Source: Collinsella tanakaei
GTDB taxonomy: Bacteria; Actinomycetota; Coriobacteriia; Coriobacteriales; Coriobacteriaceae
Assembly: GCF_016902615.1 (NCBI RefSeq)
Contig: NZ_JACJMB010000020.1
Span: 1-40,963, forward strand
DNA length: 40,963 nt
Reading direction: 5' to 3'
How positions within the stretch are numbered: the first letter of the stretch is position 1; every line of letters starts with the position of its first letter. Positions 17,873 through 27,072 of the stretch are shown here, in pieces. The notes under the pieces are model-generated. The model was not told the DNA's origin, did not search any database, and saw only the letters and a program-made list of their open reading frames with translations. A program made the position numbers and the translations under genes.

Positions 17873-17935
17873 CATTGTCTTCATGCGAAAGGCACACGAA
17901 GAGGTACTTCGTGTGCCTTTCGCATGAAGACAATG
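17873..17935. repeat. 29-bp perfect inverted repeat with 5-nt loop
   Basis: Arms 17873-17901 and 17907-17935 are exact reverse complements around AGGTA. There is no T-run after it, and a normal terminator already lies 47 bases upstream, so it is not simply the gpmI terminator. Both strands give short conceptual peptides of no known family. Possible roles: an mRNA processing site, a cruciform-forming or mobile palindromic element, or an antisense/bidirectional terminator. Its function is unknown. Confidence 0.8.
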
Positions 17936-18009
17936 AAGCGGTGGCTCGGCAGCGCGGCGTGCGTGCTCGGATGCGAATGCATGGCGATTGCGTGCGCTGC
18001 GCGCTTGTG

Positions 18010-18018
18010 TGCTACCAT
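18010..18018 (+). promoter_or_regulatory. Possible extended -10 promoter of secG
   Basis: TGC-TACCAT (18010-18018) fits an extended -10 element; TTGCGT (17988-17993) lies 19 bp upstream as a weak -35. It precedes the secG GTG by 36 bases and lies after the palindrome. Confidence 0.35.
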
Positions 18019-18054
18019 ATCGCCTGTTCGTACGTACAACGAAGGAGTGTCCCC

Positions 18055-18309
18055 GTGGGTCCGTTCCAGATTATCCTGTTCATCGTGTGGGCGCTGTCCA
18101 CGATTGCCCTCATCGCGCTTGTCCTGATGCATTCGGGCAAGGGCACCGGCGTGTCCGACATGATCGCCAGCTCGCTGTATAACGCCAGCGCTGCTACCGG
18201 CATCATGGAGCAGAACCTCGACAAGCTGACCGTCATCGTCGCGGTCGTCTTTGCCGCCTGCGTCGTTCTCGCCATGTTCTTCTTCCCCCAGGGCATCGTC
18301 GGCATCTAA
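18055..18309 (+). CDS. secG: Preprotein translocase subunit SecG
   Basis: 84-residue membrane subunit of the SecYEG channel. Two hydrophobic helices (about residues 4-24 and 59-79) flank the loop MHSGKGTGVSDMI, which matches the conserved cytoplasmic glycine-rich loop of SecG. The start is GTG 18055, seven bases after AAGGAG; the longer in-frame reading through the palindrome is rejected. Placement after the glycolytic genes is common in actinobacteria. A terminator follows. Confidence 0.93.
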   Translation: MGPFQIILFIVWALSTIALIALVLMHSGKGTGVSDMIASSLYNASAATGIMEQNLDKLTVIVAVVFAACVVLAMFFFPQGIVGI

Positions 18310-18338
18310 GCGACGCGTATCGCCCAGATCGAGACGTG

Positions 18339-18365
18339 AAGGCCGCCTTCGGGCGGCCTTTTTGC
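18339..18365 (+). terminator. Rho-independent terminator of secG
   Basis: GGCCGCC-TTCG-GGCGGCC with A bases before and TTTTT after (18359-18363): a stable UUCG tetraloop hairpin with a T-tract, 30 bases after the secG stop. Confidence 0.93.
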
Positions 18366-18591
18366 TATGAGATGGTCTTCCTCGGACGCTTGCACCGCAT
18401 GTCCCATATATTGTTGCAGACGTGTAAACAAACCATACGGATTTATGTTTCGAGTCGGTAAAGCCGCCCGGGAACGCTAGGTGAAAAAACCCGCAGCATA
18501 CGCGGTATCTATACATGGGCGTGCATCATTTAGCATGGAATTGCTTTCATCCGATAAAGAAAAAAGCGAAGTTTAACCAAAATGTACGCTT
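18366..18591. other. Long A/T-richer leader region before oppA
   Basis: Part of a 415-bp gap between secG and oppA. It is clearly more A/T-rich than its surroundings and contains no gene that I can recognise. A small inverted repeat, AAAGCG (18563-18568) with CGCTTT (18587-18592), is present. I see no confident promoter hexamer pair and no known riboswitch consensus. Confidence 0.4.
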
Positions 18592-18617
18592 TACCTTACC
18601 GAAGTTGGGTTAAGGTA
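18592..18617 (+). promoter_or_regulatory. Operator-like inverted repeat upstream of oppA
   Basis: TACCTTA (18592-18598) and TAAGGTA (18611-18617) are perfect inverted 7-mers 12 bp apart, about 110 bp before the oppA start. The spacing (19 bp centre to centre) suits a dimeric regulator binding two major grooves. Confidence 0.4.
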
Positions 18618-18669
18618 TTGCCTACGTTGCGGTGGCAAAGATCAGTCAGCCTGGGCCTTTGGCGCCGCA

Positions 18670-18701
18670 CTGTGCATGGGCGGACCGCAAGGTCCGCACA
18701 G
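18670..18701 (+). promoter_or_regulatory. Stem-loop in the oppA leader
   Basis: GCGGACC (18680-18686) pairs with GGTCCGC (18691-18697) around a GCAA tetraloop; alternatively CTGTGC (18670-18675) pairs with GCACAG (18696-18701). It lies 11 bases before AAGGAGG (18713-18719). The two pairings share bases and so exclude each other, which could matter for translation control, but no ligand class is recognised. Confidence 0.35.
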
Positions 18702-18724
18702 GTTCCTGTATTAAGGAGGATGGA

Positions 18725-20407
18725 ATGGCTGAATTCCTGAACAAGCCGGTCGGTCGCCGCACCTTCGTCGGCGGCGCGCTGGCTACCGGCGTGCTCGCTG
18801 CGCTCGCCGGCTGCGGCCAGAAGGGTGGAAGCACCGCTGCCACCGGTTCTGGCGAGGGCAGTTCCGCTACCGGCGGCACCCTGCGCTACTACATCAACAA
18901 CCCCGTGTGCATCGAGCCGTTCAACCTGCAGGAGGATCAGGGTACCCAGGTCGGCTTCCAGCTGTTCGACTCGCTCACCCAGTATAACTTCGAGGAGGGC
19001 AAGCTCGAGCCCCTCGCGTGCGAGAGCTACGAGGTCAACGACGACGCGACCGAGTTCACCTTCCACCTGAAGCCCGCCAAGTTCCACGACGGCACCGACG
19101 TGACATCCGCCAACTGGAAGTACGGCTGGGAGCGCATCGTCAACCCGAACACCAACACCGAGAGCCCCTCGGTCATCGGTTACCACCTGGCTATGATCGA
19201 CGGCTACGACGCCCTCGCTGCCGGTGAGGCCGAGGAGATGACGGGCCTTTCCTGCCCCGATGACGAGACCTTCGTCGTCAAGCTGTCCTACTCCTACGCT
19301 GATTTCCCCTACGTCGCGTCTCACCCCGCGCTCGCTCCTATCCCGGATTGCGCCAAGGACATGACCCAGACCGAGTTCGGTCTGGCCCCCGTGGGCAACG
19401 GCCCGTTCAAGATGGACGGCGAGTGGGTCGACGGCCAGTACATCAACCTCGTTCGCTTCGATGACTACTATGGCGACAAGGCTGTTCTCGACGCCGTCAA
19501 CTTCATGATCCAGAAGGACGTGGAGACCGCCTACAAGGAGTTCCAGGCCGGCAACCTCGACGTCTCCGACGTCCCCGTCGCCTCCCTCGAGACCGCCGCT
19601 AAGGAGTACGGTACCTCCGAGGACGGCTACACCATCACCCCGGGCCACCAGTTCCTGAACGGCACCGAGCCCTCCACCTACTATCTGACCTGCAACGTCG
19701 TGAACGGCCCGTTCACCGACGTGAACCTGCGTCACGCCGTGTCTTTGGCCATCAACCGTCAGGCCATCTGCGACACGCTGTTCCACGGCTCCCGTACGCC
19801 GGCTGACAACATCGTCCCGCCGGGAATCGATGGTTACGAGGAGGGCGCGTGGGAGTACTCCCGCTACGACGTGGACGCCGCCAAGGAGATTCTCGATCAG
19901 TACTATCCCGCTGACGCCGACGGTAACCGCGGCCTCGAGCTGACCATCACCTCCAACCAGGATGGTGGCCACAAGGAGGTCATGGACTCCATCATCTCCG
20001 ACCTCGCCGCCGTGGGCATCACCTGCGTCGCCGACACCCCCGACTGGGCTACGGTCCTCGACCGCTACCAGAAGCTCGACTACCAGTTCGGTCGTCTGGG
20101 CTGGGTCGCCGACTACCCGATTCTCGACAACTTCCTCTATCCGCTGTTCTACACCGGCAACGGCGACAACCGCGCCGGCTACAGCAACCCCGAGGTCGAC
20201 GAGGCCCTCATGGCTGCCCGCTCCACTGTCGATGACGACGAGCGCAAGGCTGCCCTGCAGGCGGTCAACAAGACCATCGGTGAGGACATGCCGGTTATCC
20301 CCATCATGTTCTACACCCACACCATGGTCGGTGGCCCCAACGTCGCGACGCTGTACCTCGATCCGCAGAAGAAGGCCGACCTGTCCAAGGCCGAGCTCGT
20401 CAGCGCG
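18725..20407 (+). CDS. oppA: Oligopeptide ABC transporter substrate-binding lipoprotein OppA (first copy); reading frame closes at 20410
   Basis: 560-residue family-5 peptide-binding lipoprotein, anchored outside the membrane, that delivers peptides to OppBCDF. The signal has a twin-arginine-like GRRTFVGG (residues 10-17) followed by a lipobox LAGC with Cys30, so it is a candidate Tat-exported lipoprotein; Sec export is not excluded. Family-typical segments: FQLFDSLTQYNFE, FHLKPAKFHDGTDVTS, and NRQAICDTLFHG. The start is ATG 18725 with AAGGAGG 5 bases upstream. Strong codon bias and a large leader suggest very high expression. A hairpin separates it from oppB, the usual way to make more OppA than membrane subunits. 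Confidence 0.94.
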
Positions 20408-20460
20408 TAGCATTTCGGTGAAGACGCAATTCTAGTGATACACTGGCGATTATGTCTGTG

Positions 20461-20493
20461 TAGGGCGCCTGTCCTTCCGGGGCAGGCGCCCTA
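20461..20493 (+). terminator. Intra-operon hairpin between oppA and oppB
   Basis: TAGGGCGCCTGTCC (20461-20474) pairs with GGGCAGGCGCCCTA (20480-20493) with one G-U pair. It is followed by CTATATAT, A/T-rich but not a pure T-run. Best read as a leaky terminator or 3' stabiliser of the oppA mRNA. Just upstream, TGATACACT (20436-20444) could be an extended -10 box, a weak candidate for an extra promoter. Confidence 0.7.
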
Positions 20494-20526
20494 CTATATA
20501 TGTCCACCAACTAGGGGAGAAGAATC

Positions 20527-21564
20527 ATGGGGAAATATATATTGAAGCGCGTGCTTCAATTCATCCCTGTCTTCATCGGCGTGACGATCATCCTGTTCGC
20601 CATGAAGGCAATCGTTCCCGGCGATCCTATCTCGATGATCACCGGCGGACGTTCCGTTCCCGAGCAGACGCGCCTGCAGCTCGAGGTCGAGAACAACCTG
20701 ATCTACGGTAACGACAAGGGTCAGCCGATCTACGACGAGAACGGCGACACCATTCCCGTGCCGCTGCACGAGCAGTACTTCCGCTACATGAACGACCTGC
20801 TCCATGGCGACTTGGGCACCTCGTACTCCAAGAAGCGTCCGGTCACCGACATCTTCGCTGAGAAGTATCCCTACACCGTGAAGCTCGCCGCGTGCGCCAT
20901 CTGCCTCGAGGCGGTCATGGGCATCGGCGCGGGCCTCATCTCGGCCGTGAAGCGCTACTCGTTCTGGGACATCCTCGTGACGCTTGTCACCTCGGTCCTC
21001 GTCGCCGTGCCGGCATTCTGGCTCGGCATGATCTTGCAGCTGATATTCGGTATCTGGCTGAAGGATCTGACCCACGGCGCGGTCGCGCTCCCCATCTCGG
21101 GCGCCGGTGGCCCCAACTCCCCTTATCAGGACTGGATGCACTACATCCTCCCGTCGTTCACGCTCGCTGCGGTCTCCACGGCCTACACCGCGCGCATCAT
21201 GCGCTCGCAGCTGCTGGACGTTTTGAACCAGGACTACATCCGCACGGCGAAGGCCAAGGGTCTCTCCCGTCGCTCCATCATCATCCACCACGCGCTGAAG
21301 AACGCCCTCATCCCGGTCGTCACCTACATCGGTATCGACTTCGGTGCCATGATGGCCGGCGCGATCCTCACCGAGACGGTCTTCAACTGGCCCGGCGTCG
21401 GCTCCGAGATCTACAAGGCGATCTCGGCGCGCGACTGGCCGCTCGTCATGGGCGGCGTCACGATCATCGTCGTCGTGGTCATGGTCGTGAACCTTATCGT
21501 CGATATCAGCTACGCCTTCCTTGATCCGCGCATCAGGCTTGGCAGCAGCAAGAACGAAGGCTAG
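20527..21564 (+). CDS. oppB: Oligopeptide ABC transporter permease OppB
   Basis: 345-residue inner-membrane permease. N-terminal helix after MGKYILKRVLQF, the common start of DppB/OppB proteins, then five further hydrophobic helices. The EAA-like cytoplasmic loop that docks on the ATPases is DYIRTAKAKGLSRRSIIIHH (about 238-257). The ATG is preceded by GGGGAGAAG. Second gene of the opp operon, 11 bases before oppC. Confidence 0.95.
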   Translation: MGKYILKRVLQFIPVFIGVTIILFAMKAIVPGDPISMITGGRSVPEQTRLQLEVENNLIYGNDKGQPIYDENGDTIPVPLHEQYFRYMNDLLHGDLGTSYSKKRPVTDIFAEKYPYTVKLAACAICLEAVMGIGAGLISAVKRYSFWDILVTLVTSVLVAVPAFWLGMILQLIFGIWLKDLTHGAVALPISGAGGPNSPYQDWMHYILPSFTLAAVSTAYTARIMRSQLLDVLNQDYIRTAKAKGLSRRSIIIHHALKNALIPVVTYIGIDFGAMMAGAILTETVFNWPGVGSEIYKAISARDWPLVMGGVTIIVVVVMVVNLIVDISYAFLDPRIRLGSSKNEG

Positions 21565-21575
21565 GAGGAACGTAC

Positions 21576-22544
21576 ATGAAGTACCCGGGTCTTTCCCAGC
21601 ATCTTGCCGCAGAGGGTGCGCCTGCGACCTCCGCTGCCGCCGTCGCTGCCGGCAAGGAAACCGTTTCCGGCGAAGCGTCCCGCACCCTGTGGGGTGACGC
21701 CTGGAAGCGCCTGCGCAAGAACAAGCTCGCCATCATCGCGGCGATCTGGATTCTGTTCGTGGCGCTCGTAGCCATCACCGCCGACCTGTGGGCCCCGCAG
21801 CTCCTCGGCTCGCCGACCGCGGCCGACACCACGGCCATGGCGACCTCGTCGCTGCTGCCGCCTTCGCTCGAGCACCCGTTCGGCACCGACGTCACGGGCC
21901 GCGACATTCTGGTCCGCGTCATCTACGGTGCGCGCATCTCGCTCACCATCGGCCTTCTGGCCACCGCGATCTCGACCGTCATCGGTCTCGTGATGGGCGC
22001 GCTCGCCGCGTACTACGGCGGCATCTTCGACACGATCATCATGCGCGCCGCTGACATCTTCCTGGCGTTCCCGTACGTGCTGTTCGTGCTCTGCCTCATC
22101 GCCGCGCTCGGCCAGAGCATCACGAACGTGTTCGTGGCCATCGGCATCCTCGGCTGGCCCTCCATCGCGCGCGTGTTCCGAAGCGCGATCCTGTCGGTCA
22201 AGGAGAGCGACTACGTCGACGCCGCCCGCGCCATGGGCGCCTCCGACGCGCGCATCATCGCCCGCCACATCTTCCCGAACTCCGTCGCCTCCATCGTCGT
22301 GTACGCCACGATGAACATCGGTTCCGCCATTCTGACCGAGGCCTCCATCTCGTTCCTCGGCATGGGTGTGCAGCCGCCGAATCCCTCGTGGGGCATCATG
22401 ATTCAGGACGGCCAGGCCTACCTGATGACCGCACCGTGGCTCATGATCATGCCCGGTCTCGCGATTCTCTCCACCGTGCTCGCGTTCACGCTGCTCGGTG
22501 ACGGCCTGCGCGACGCGCTCGATGTCAAGATGAAGGATGCATAA
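21576..22544 (+). CDS. oppC: Oligopeptide ABC transporter permease OppC
   Basis: 322-residue permease partner of OppB. A soluble, Ala-rich N-terminus of about 45 residues is followed by a helix at about 48-72 and five more. HPFGTDVTGRDILVRVIYGAR is the conserved periplasm/entry segment of OppC/DppC; DYVDAARAMGASDARIIARH is the EAA loop. AGGAGG precedes the ATG. Its stop overlaps the oppD start by one base (TAATG). Confidence 0.95.
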   Translation: MKYPGLSQHLAAEGAPATSAAAVAAGKETVSGEASRTLWGDAWKRLRKNKLAIIAAIWILFVALVAITADLWAPQLLGSPTAADTTAMATSSLLPPSLEHPFGTDVTGRDILVRVIYGARISLTIGLLATAISTVIGLVMGALAAYYGGIFDTIIMRAADIFLAFPYVLFVLCLIAALGQSITNVFVAIGILGWPSIARVFRSAILSVKESDYVDAARAMGASDARIIARHIFPNSVASIVVYATMNIGSAILTEASISFLGMGVQPPNPSWGIMIQDGQAYLMTAPWLMIMPGLAILSTVLAFTLLGDGLRDALDVKMKDA

Positions 22545-23671
22545 TGGCCAAGAAGAATTCGAACTACACCGACCTTAAGGAGAAGCCCATCCCCGAGGGG
22601 CGTCACCTGCTCGAGGTCGATAACCTCAAGATGTTCTTCCATACCGAGGACGGCATCGTCCACGCGGTGAACGGCGTGTCCTACACGCTCGACCGCGGCG
22701 AGACCCTCGGCGTGGTGGGCGAGTCCGGCTCCGGTAAGTCCGTGACCGCTATGACGATTATGGGCCTCATCGACATGCCCCCGGGCAAGATCGAGGGCGG
22801 CAACGTCTACTACCGTGGCGAGTCGCTGCTCGAGATGACCGAAGAACAGATGCAGCACATCCGCGGCAACGACATCGCGATGATTTTCCAGGACCCCATG
22901 ACCTCGCTGAACCCGGTCTATAAGATCGGGCGTCAGGTGGGCGAGGGCCTGCGCCTGCACCGCGGCTGCTCCAAGCAGGAGGCGCAGGAGCGCGCTATCG
23001 AGCTGCTCCGTCTCGTGGGCATCCCGAACCCCGAGAAGCGCGTGAACGAGTACCCGCACCAGTTCTCCGGCGGTATGCGCCAGCGCGCCATGATCGCCAT
23101 GGCGCTCGCCTGCGACCCCGACATCCTCATCGCCGACGAGCCCACCACGGCCCTCGATGTGACGATCCAGGCGCAGATCATCGAGCTCATGCAGGAGATG
23201 CAGCAGAAGAACGGCAACGCGATCATCATGATCACACACGACTTGGGCGTCGTGGCCGACATGGCCGACAAGATCATGGTCATGTACGCCGGCCGCCCGG
23301 TCGAGTTCGGCACCGCCGACGAGATCTTCTACGATTCGCGCCACCCCTACACCTGGGGTCTTATCCGCTCGATTCCCGAGCAGGCGATTGACGAGAAGAA
23401 GCCACTCAAGCCGATTCACGGCAACCCGCCGTCGCTCGTGAACCTCCCGAGCGGCTGCCCGTTCGCGCCGCGCTGCCCGTATGCGGTGGATATCTGCCAC
23501 GAGAAGGAGCCCGTCCACATCACGACGGAGACCGGCCACTACTCGGCCTGCCACTTCGCCGACGATCCCGAGTTCCTGAAGTTCGCTCCCGATACGTCGC
23601 GGTCTCGCGGCCATATTGCCACGGGTACGCCCGACACCATCGAATCCAAGCCCCAGGGAGGTGAGGCATAA
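22544..23671 (+). CDS. oppD: Oligopeptide ABC transporter ATPase OppD
   Basis: 375-residue ATPase energising peptide import. Walker A GESGSGKS (residues about 61-68), signature [14 protein letters not shown], Walker [14 protein letters not shown]-loop [10 protein letters not shown]-terminal oligopeptide-transporter extension with the cysteine cluster [17 protein letters not shown], which binds an Fe-S cluster in some homologues. About 22 residues precede the usual N-terminus. Translationally coupled to oppC. Confidence 0.95.
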   Translation: MAKKNSNYTDLKEKPIPEGRHLLEVDNLKMFFHTEDGIVHAVNGVSYTLDRGETLGVVGESGSGKSVTAMTIMGLIDMPPGKIEGGNVYYRGESLLEMTEEQMQHIRGNDIAMIFQDPMTSLNPVYKIGRQVGEGLRLHRGCSKQEAQERAIELLRLVGIPNPEKRVNEYPHQFSGGMRQRAMIAMALACDPDILIADEPTTALDVTIQAQIIELMQEMQQKNGNAIIMITHDLGVVADMADKIMVMYAGRPVEFGTADEIFYDSRHPYTWGLIRSIPEQAIDEKKPLKPIHGNPPSLVNLPSGCPFAPRCPYAVDICHEKEPVHITTETGHYSACHFADDPEFLKFAPDTSRSRGHIATGTPDTIESKPQGGEA

Positions 23672-23672
23672 G

Positions 23673-24701
23673 ATGGCCTCCAATACCACAGGCGAGCCCT
23701 TGCTCAAGGTTGAGCACCTCACCAAGGAGTTCCCCGCTGAGGCCGGCATGATTGCCGGGCGCTTCTCCAAGCGCGTCGTCTCGGCCGTGAACGACGTTTC
23801 GTTCGAGATCTACCCGGGTGAGACGTTCGGTCTCGTTGGCGAGTCCGGCTGCGGCAAGTCCACGACCGGCCGCACCATCATGCGCCTGACCAACCCCACC
23901 GCGGGCAAGGTCTACTTCGAGGGCAAAGACGTCTCGAAGATGAACAAGCATGAGCTGAAGGACCTCCGTCGTCAGATGCAGTTCATCTTCCAAGACCCCT
24001 ACGCGAGCCTGAACCCGCGTATGACGATCGGCGAGATCATCTCCGAGCCCATGACCATCCACAACGTGGGCACGAAGGAAGAGCGCATGAAGACCGTGCG
24101 CGAGCTGCTCGATGTCGTCGGTCTGAACCCCGAGCACATCAACCGCTACCCGCACGAGTTCTCTGGCGGTCAGCGCCAGCGTATCGGCATCGCCCGCGCG
24201 TTCGCTCTGCGCCCGAAGCTGATCATCTGCGACGAGCCCGTCTCCGCGCTCGACGTCTCCATTCAGGCTCAGGTTCTGAACCTGCTGAAGGAGCTGCAGG
24301 ACCGCTACGGTACCGCGTACCTGTTCATCGCGCACGACCTGTCCGTCGTGCAGCACATCTCCGACCGCGTGGCCGTGATGTACCTCGGCAAGATGGTCGA
24401 GCTCTCCGACTGGAAGACGCTCTACACCGAGCCGAACCACCCGTACACGCAGTCGCTGCTCTCCGCCGTGCCGGTGCCCGATCCGGACGTGCAGAAGACG
24501 CGCGAGCGCATCATCCTCGCAGGCGATCCGCCCTCGCCGATCGATCCGCCGTCCGGCTGCCGCTTCCATACTCGCTGCCCGATCGCCAAGGACATCTGCA
24601 GCAAGGAGCAGCCTGAGTTCAAGCAGGTCGCTCCCGGTCACTTCTGCGCGTGCCACTTCGCCGAGAAGTTCCCGATCAAGCAGTCCTCCATCGAGCTGTA
24701 G
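23673..24701 (+). CDS. oppF: Oligopeptide ABC transporter ATPase OppF
   Basis: 342-residue partner ATPase of OppD. Walker [10 protein letters not shown], signature [16 protein letters not shown], Walker [15 protein letters not shown]-loop IAHDLSVV, and the C-terminal [16 protein letters not shown] cluster. The start is ATG 23673, just after the oppD stop, with GGGAGGTGAGG upstream; an earlier in-frame start would lie inside oppD. The operon ends with the terminator at 24728. Confidence 0.95.
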   Translation: MASNTTGEPLLKVEHLTKEFPAEAGMIAGRFSKRVVSAVNDVSFEIYPGETFGLVGESGCGKSTTGRTIMRLTNPTAGKVYFEGKDVSKMNKHELKDLRRQMQFIFQDPYASLNPRMTIGEIISEPMTIHNVGTKEERMKTVRELLDVVGLNPEHINRYPHEFSGGQRQRIGIARAFALRPKLIICDEPVSALDVSIQAQVLNLLKELQDRYGTAYLFIAHDLSVVQHISDRVAVMYLGKMVELSDWKTLYTEPNHPYTQSLLSAVPVPDPDVQKTRERIILAGDPPSPIDPPSGCRFHTRCPIAKDICSKEQPEFKQVAPGHFCACHFAEKFPIKQSSIEL

Positions 24702-24727
24702 CGAGCAGCTTGCATTGCTTTTCATGT

Positions 24728-24757
24728 GGGCCGTCCCATCTGGGGCGGCCCTTTTTG
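24728..24757 (+). terminator. Rho-independent terminator of oppBCDF
   Basis: GGGCCGTCCC (24728-24737), ATCT-type loop, GGGGCGGCCC (24742-24751) with one G-U pair, then TTTTT (24752-24756). It separates the operon from the second oppA. Confidence 0.92.
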
Positions 24758-24911
24758 ATAGGGTGAGCGCTCTCGGCGCGGTCCGGCGCGCCAGGGGGCA
24801 AGTTTCCTGGGAAAGATGCGCAGCCCGGCCGTTCTTGTGCATACGCGGCACGGCATGCGGGACAATGGGCCTACATGCACACGTATTGCTTGACATCGAT
24901 AGGGTGACGAT

Positions 24912-26612
24912 ATGGCTCGCTTCGATCTGATGATGAACAGAAGGGCGCTGCTCGGCGCTGCTGCCGCCGGTCTCGGTGCGCTGGCGCTCGGGGGCTGCTC
25001 GACGGGCGGCGCCGACGAGGGGTCGGACGCGGGAATCGCGTCGGTCGATGTGGTGGATGATTCGACGATCGTGGTGGGTATCGACCAGCCGGTCTGCCTC
25101 GACCCGTACTTCGCGAGCGCGCCGGCGAGCGCGCAGGCGGTCTTCCAGCTGTTCGATCCGCTCACGCGCTATGATTTCGAGACCGGGGCGCTCACGTGTC
25201 TTGCCGCTGAGAGCTATCGTGTGTCGGAGGACCAGCAGACGTTCACGTTCACGCTGCGCGACGCGACGTTCCACAACGGCGACTCGGTGCGCGCAAGCGA
25301 TTTCAAGCGCGCTTGGGAGCGCCTGGTGAGCCCTGAGAGCGCCGCTGCGACGGCGTGGGGCGGGCCGTCGTGGGCGGGTCATCTGCTGGCGCTCGTGGAG
25401 GGCTACAACGAGCTCCGCTCGGGCGCGGCTTCAAGCCTTTCCGGCGTGAGCTGCCCAGACGACCGGACGCTCACGGTGAAGCTCACCCGTCCGTATGCCG
25501 AGTTCCCCTATATCGTGTCGGCGCTGGGCCTCGCCCCGGTGCCGGCGTCTGCCGAGGATGATCCCGTTGCGTTCGGGGCGGCGCCGGTCGGCAACGGCCC
25601 CTTCATGGTCGCCGCCGAGCAGGGGCATCCCGATGATGCCTTCGACCTCGTGCGCTTCGAGGAGTATCTGCCCATGCCCGCCCAAATCGAGCGGGTCCGC
25701 TTCAGCTTTCAGGAAGGCGTGTCCGAATCGTACCGTGCGTTCGAGTCCGGCGACCTGATGGTGTCGGCCTGTCCCTTCAACGAGGTCGACGCCAACGCCG
25801 CCAGCTGGAAGTCGAACGATGATGAGCGGCTGCAGCTCAATTCGAGCCGCCATATGGTGCTTGGCAGCGAACCCGTGGTGTCGTATCTCGTGTGCAACAC
25901 CACCGTGGGGCCTCTGAACGATGCGGCTATCCGTCGCGCGCTGTCGATGGCGATCGATCGCGACGCGCTGTCGAAGCGGGTGTTCCGTGACGCGCGCATG
26001 CCGGCCTATGGCATCGTGCCGCCCGACATCCCCGGATACCGAGAGGAGGGATGGGCGGCTGCCGAGTACGATGTGTCGGCGGCCACCGACGCGCTCGATG
26101 CGCTGTACCCCAAGGGGGGCGATGGCGAGCGCGACTGCGCGATCTCTCTCCTCTACAGTGCAGACAGCGGTCACAAGAACGCAATGGAGCTGATCGCGGA
26201 GGACTTCGAGGCGGTGGGAGTGACCTGCGAGCTCGAGGAGGTCTCCTTCGAGGAGCTGTACGAGCGGCTCGAGGCGGGTACCTTCCAGCTTGCACGCATC
26301 GATTGGACACCGGATGTGCCCTGCATGGACAACGTGCTGTTCCCGCTGTTCCATTCGTCCGCCCAGGGCGGGTTCAACTTCTCGCGCTATGCCAACCAGC
26401 GGGTCGACGAGCTGATCGACCAGGCGCGGGCGACGGCAAGCGATACGGAGCGCATCGCGCGCCTGCGTGAGGCGGAGGACGTGATCGCTGCCGACATGCC
26501 CGTGATCCCGTACATCTTCGGTGCGCATGCCGTGGTGGGATCGCGCCAGGTCGAAAAGCTCCTCATCGATCCATATGGCTATGCGCATCTGGGGGAGGCG
26601 GAGCTTGCCTAG
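24912..26612 (+). CDS. Second OppA-like peptide-binding lipoprotein
   Basis: 566-residue family-5 solute-binding lipoprotein, a divergent paralogue of the oppA at 18725. NRRALLG (residues 9-15) is twin-arginine-like; lipobox LGGC places the lipid anchor at Cys29. It shares the framework of the first copy, for example FQLFDPLTRYDFE against FQLFDSLTQYNFE, and IVPPDIPGYREEGW against IVPPGIDGYEEGAW. The ATG has only a weak AGGGTG site and codon bias is milder, suggesting lower expression. A terminator and about 150 bp separate it from oppF, so it is regulated on its own. It probably supplies the same OppBCDF channel with different peptides. Confidence 0.9.
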   Translation: MARFDLMMNRRALLGAAAAGLGALALGGCSTGGADEGSDAGIASVDVVDDSTIVVGIDQPVCLDPYFASAPASAQAVFQLFDPLTRYDFETGALTCLAAESYRVSEDQQTFTFTLRDATFHNGDSVRASDFKRAWERLVSPESAAATAWGGPSWAGHLLALVEGYNELRSGAASSLSGVSCPDDRTLTVKLTRPYAEFPYIVSALGLAPVPASAEDDPVAFGAAPVGNGPFMVAAEQGHPDDAFDLVRFEEYLPMPAQIERVRFSFQEGVSESYRAFESGDLMVSACPFNEVDANAASWKSNDDERLQLNSSRHMVLGSEPVVSYLVCNTTVGPLNDAAIRRALSMAIDRDALSKRVFRDARMPAYGIVPPDIPGYREEGWAAAEYDVSAATDALDALYPKGGDGERDCAISLLYSADSGHKNAMELIAEDFEAVGVTCELEEVSFEELYERLEAGTFQLARIDWTPDVPCMDNVLFPLFHSSAQGGFNFSRYANQRVDELIDQARATASDTERIARLREAEDVIAADMPVIPYIFGAHAVVGSRQVEKLLIDPYGYAHLGEAELA

Positions 26613-26706
26613 CGCGGCTGTCGGCAGGCATGTACGCCGGTGAGCAGGCATGATGCCGGCGGAAAGGGCACACGCCGCCTGGACGAAAACTTTTTCAAAA
26701 AAGTTG

Positions 26707-26736
26707 TTGCATCCGGCGTGCGCCTTGGGCTAATAT
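26707..26736 (+). promoter_or_regulatory. Promoter of tRNA-Leu
   Basis: TTGCAT (26707-26712), 18-bp spacer, TAATAT (26731-26736), then ATTCCTCGC at the presumed start. A palindrome AACTTTTT-CA-AAAAAGTT lies directly upstream (26688-26705) and may serve as an UP element. Confidence 0.65.
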
Positions 26737-26755
26737 ATTCCTCGCCGAAAGGCAC

Positions 26756-26845
26756 GTCGGAGTGGCGGAATTGGCAGACGCGCTAGCTTGAGGTGCTAGT
26801 GACCACATTTCGGTCATGCGGGTTCAAGTCCCGCCTCCGACACCA
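26756..26845 (+). tRNA. tRNA-Leu (anticodon GAG)
   Basis: Acceptor GTCGGAG (26756-26762) pairs with CTCCGAC (26835-26841); discriminator A and encoded CCA follow. Anticodon arm CTAGC-TTGAGGT-GCTAG gives GAG. The long variable arm (TGACC...GGTCA) and the TTCAAGT T-loop confirm a class II leucine tRNA. Confidence 0.97.
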
Positions 26846-26855
26846 TCGGAGATAC

Positions 26856-26889
26856 ACCCGAGCTCCTCAGGGGTTCGGGTATTTTTTTA
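26856..26889 (+). terminator. Terminator of tRNA-Leu
   Basis: ACCCGAGCTCC (26856-26866), loop TCA, GGGGTTCGGGT (26870-26880) with two G-U pairs, then ATTTTTTTAT. Strong rho-independent terminator 10 bases after the tRNA. Confidence 0.92.
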
Positions 26890-27072
26890 TCTATATACCA
26901 AAACTAACTATCAACCCTTGCAGCAACCATTCACACGCCCGTCCGGGCATCGCGCGGTGGGCGATTTGCGCTGCCTGCGATTGCTCCTTTGGATATACTG
27001 CACTCGTGTGCCGCGTGGCGCCGCATCGGCGGGTCTGCGGCATGTGGACGGCGCGTCATCGGAGGTGCGACG

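Noticed and set aside
24890-24914. TTGACA (24890-24895) as the -35 box of the second oppA
   Set aside because: A matching -10 at 16-18 bp would fall on the start codon or inside the gene; GATATG is only 13 bp away.
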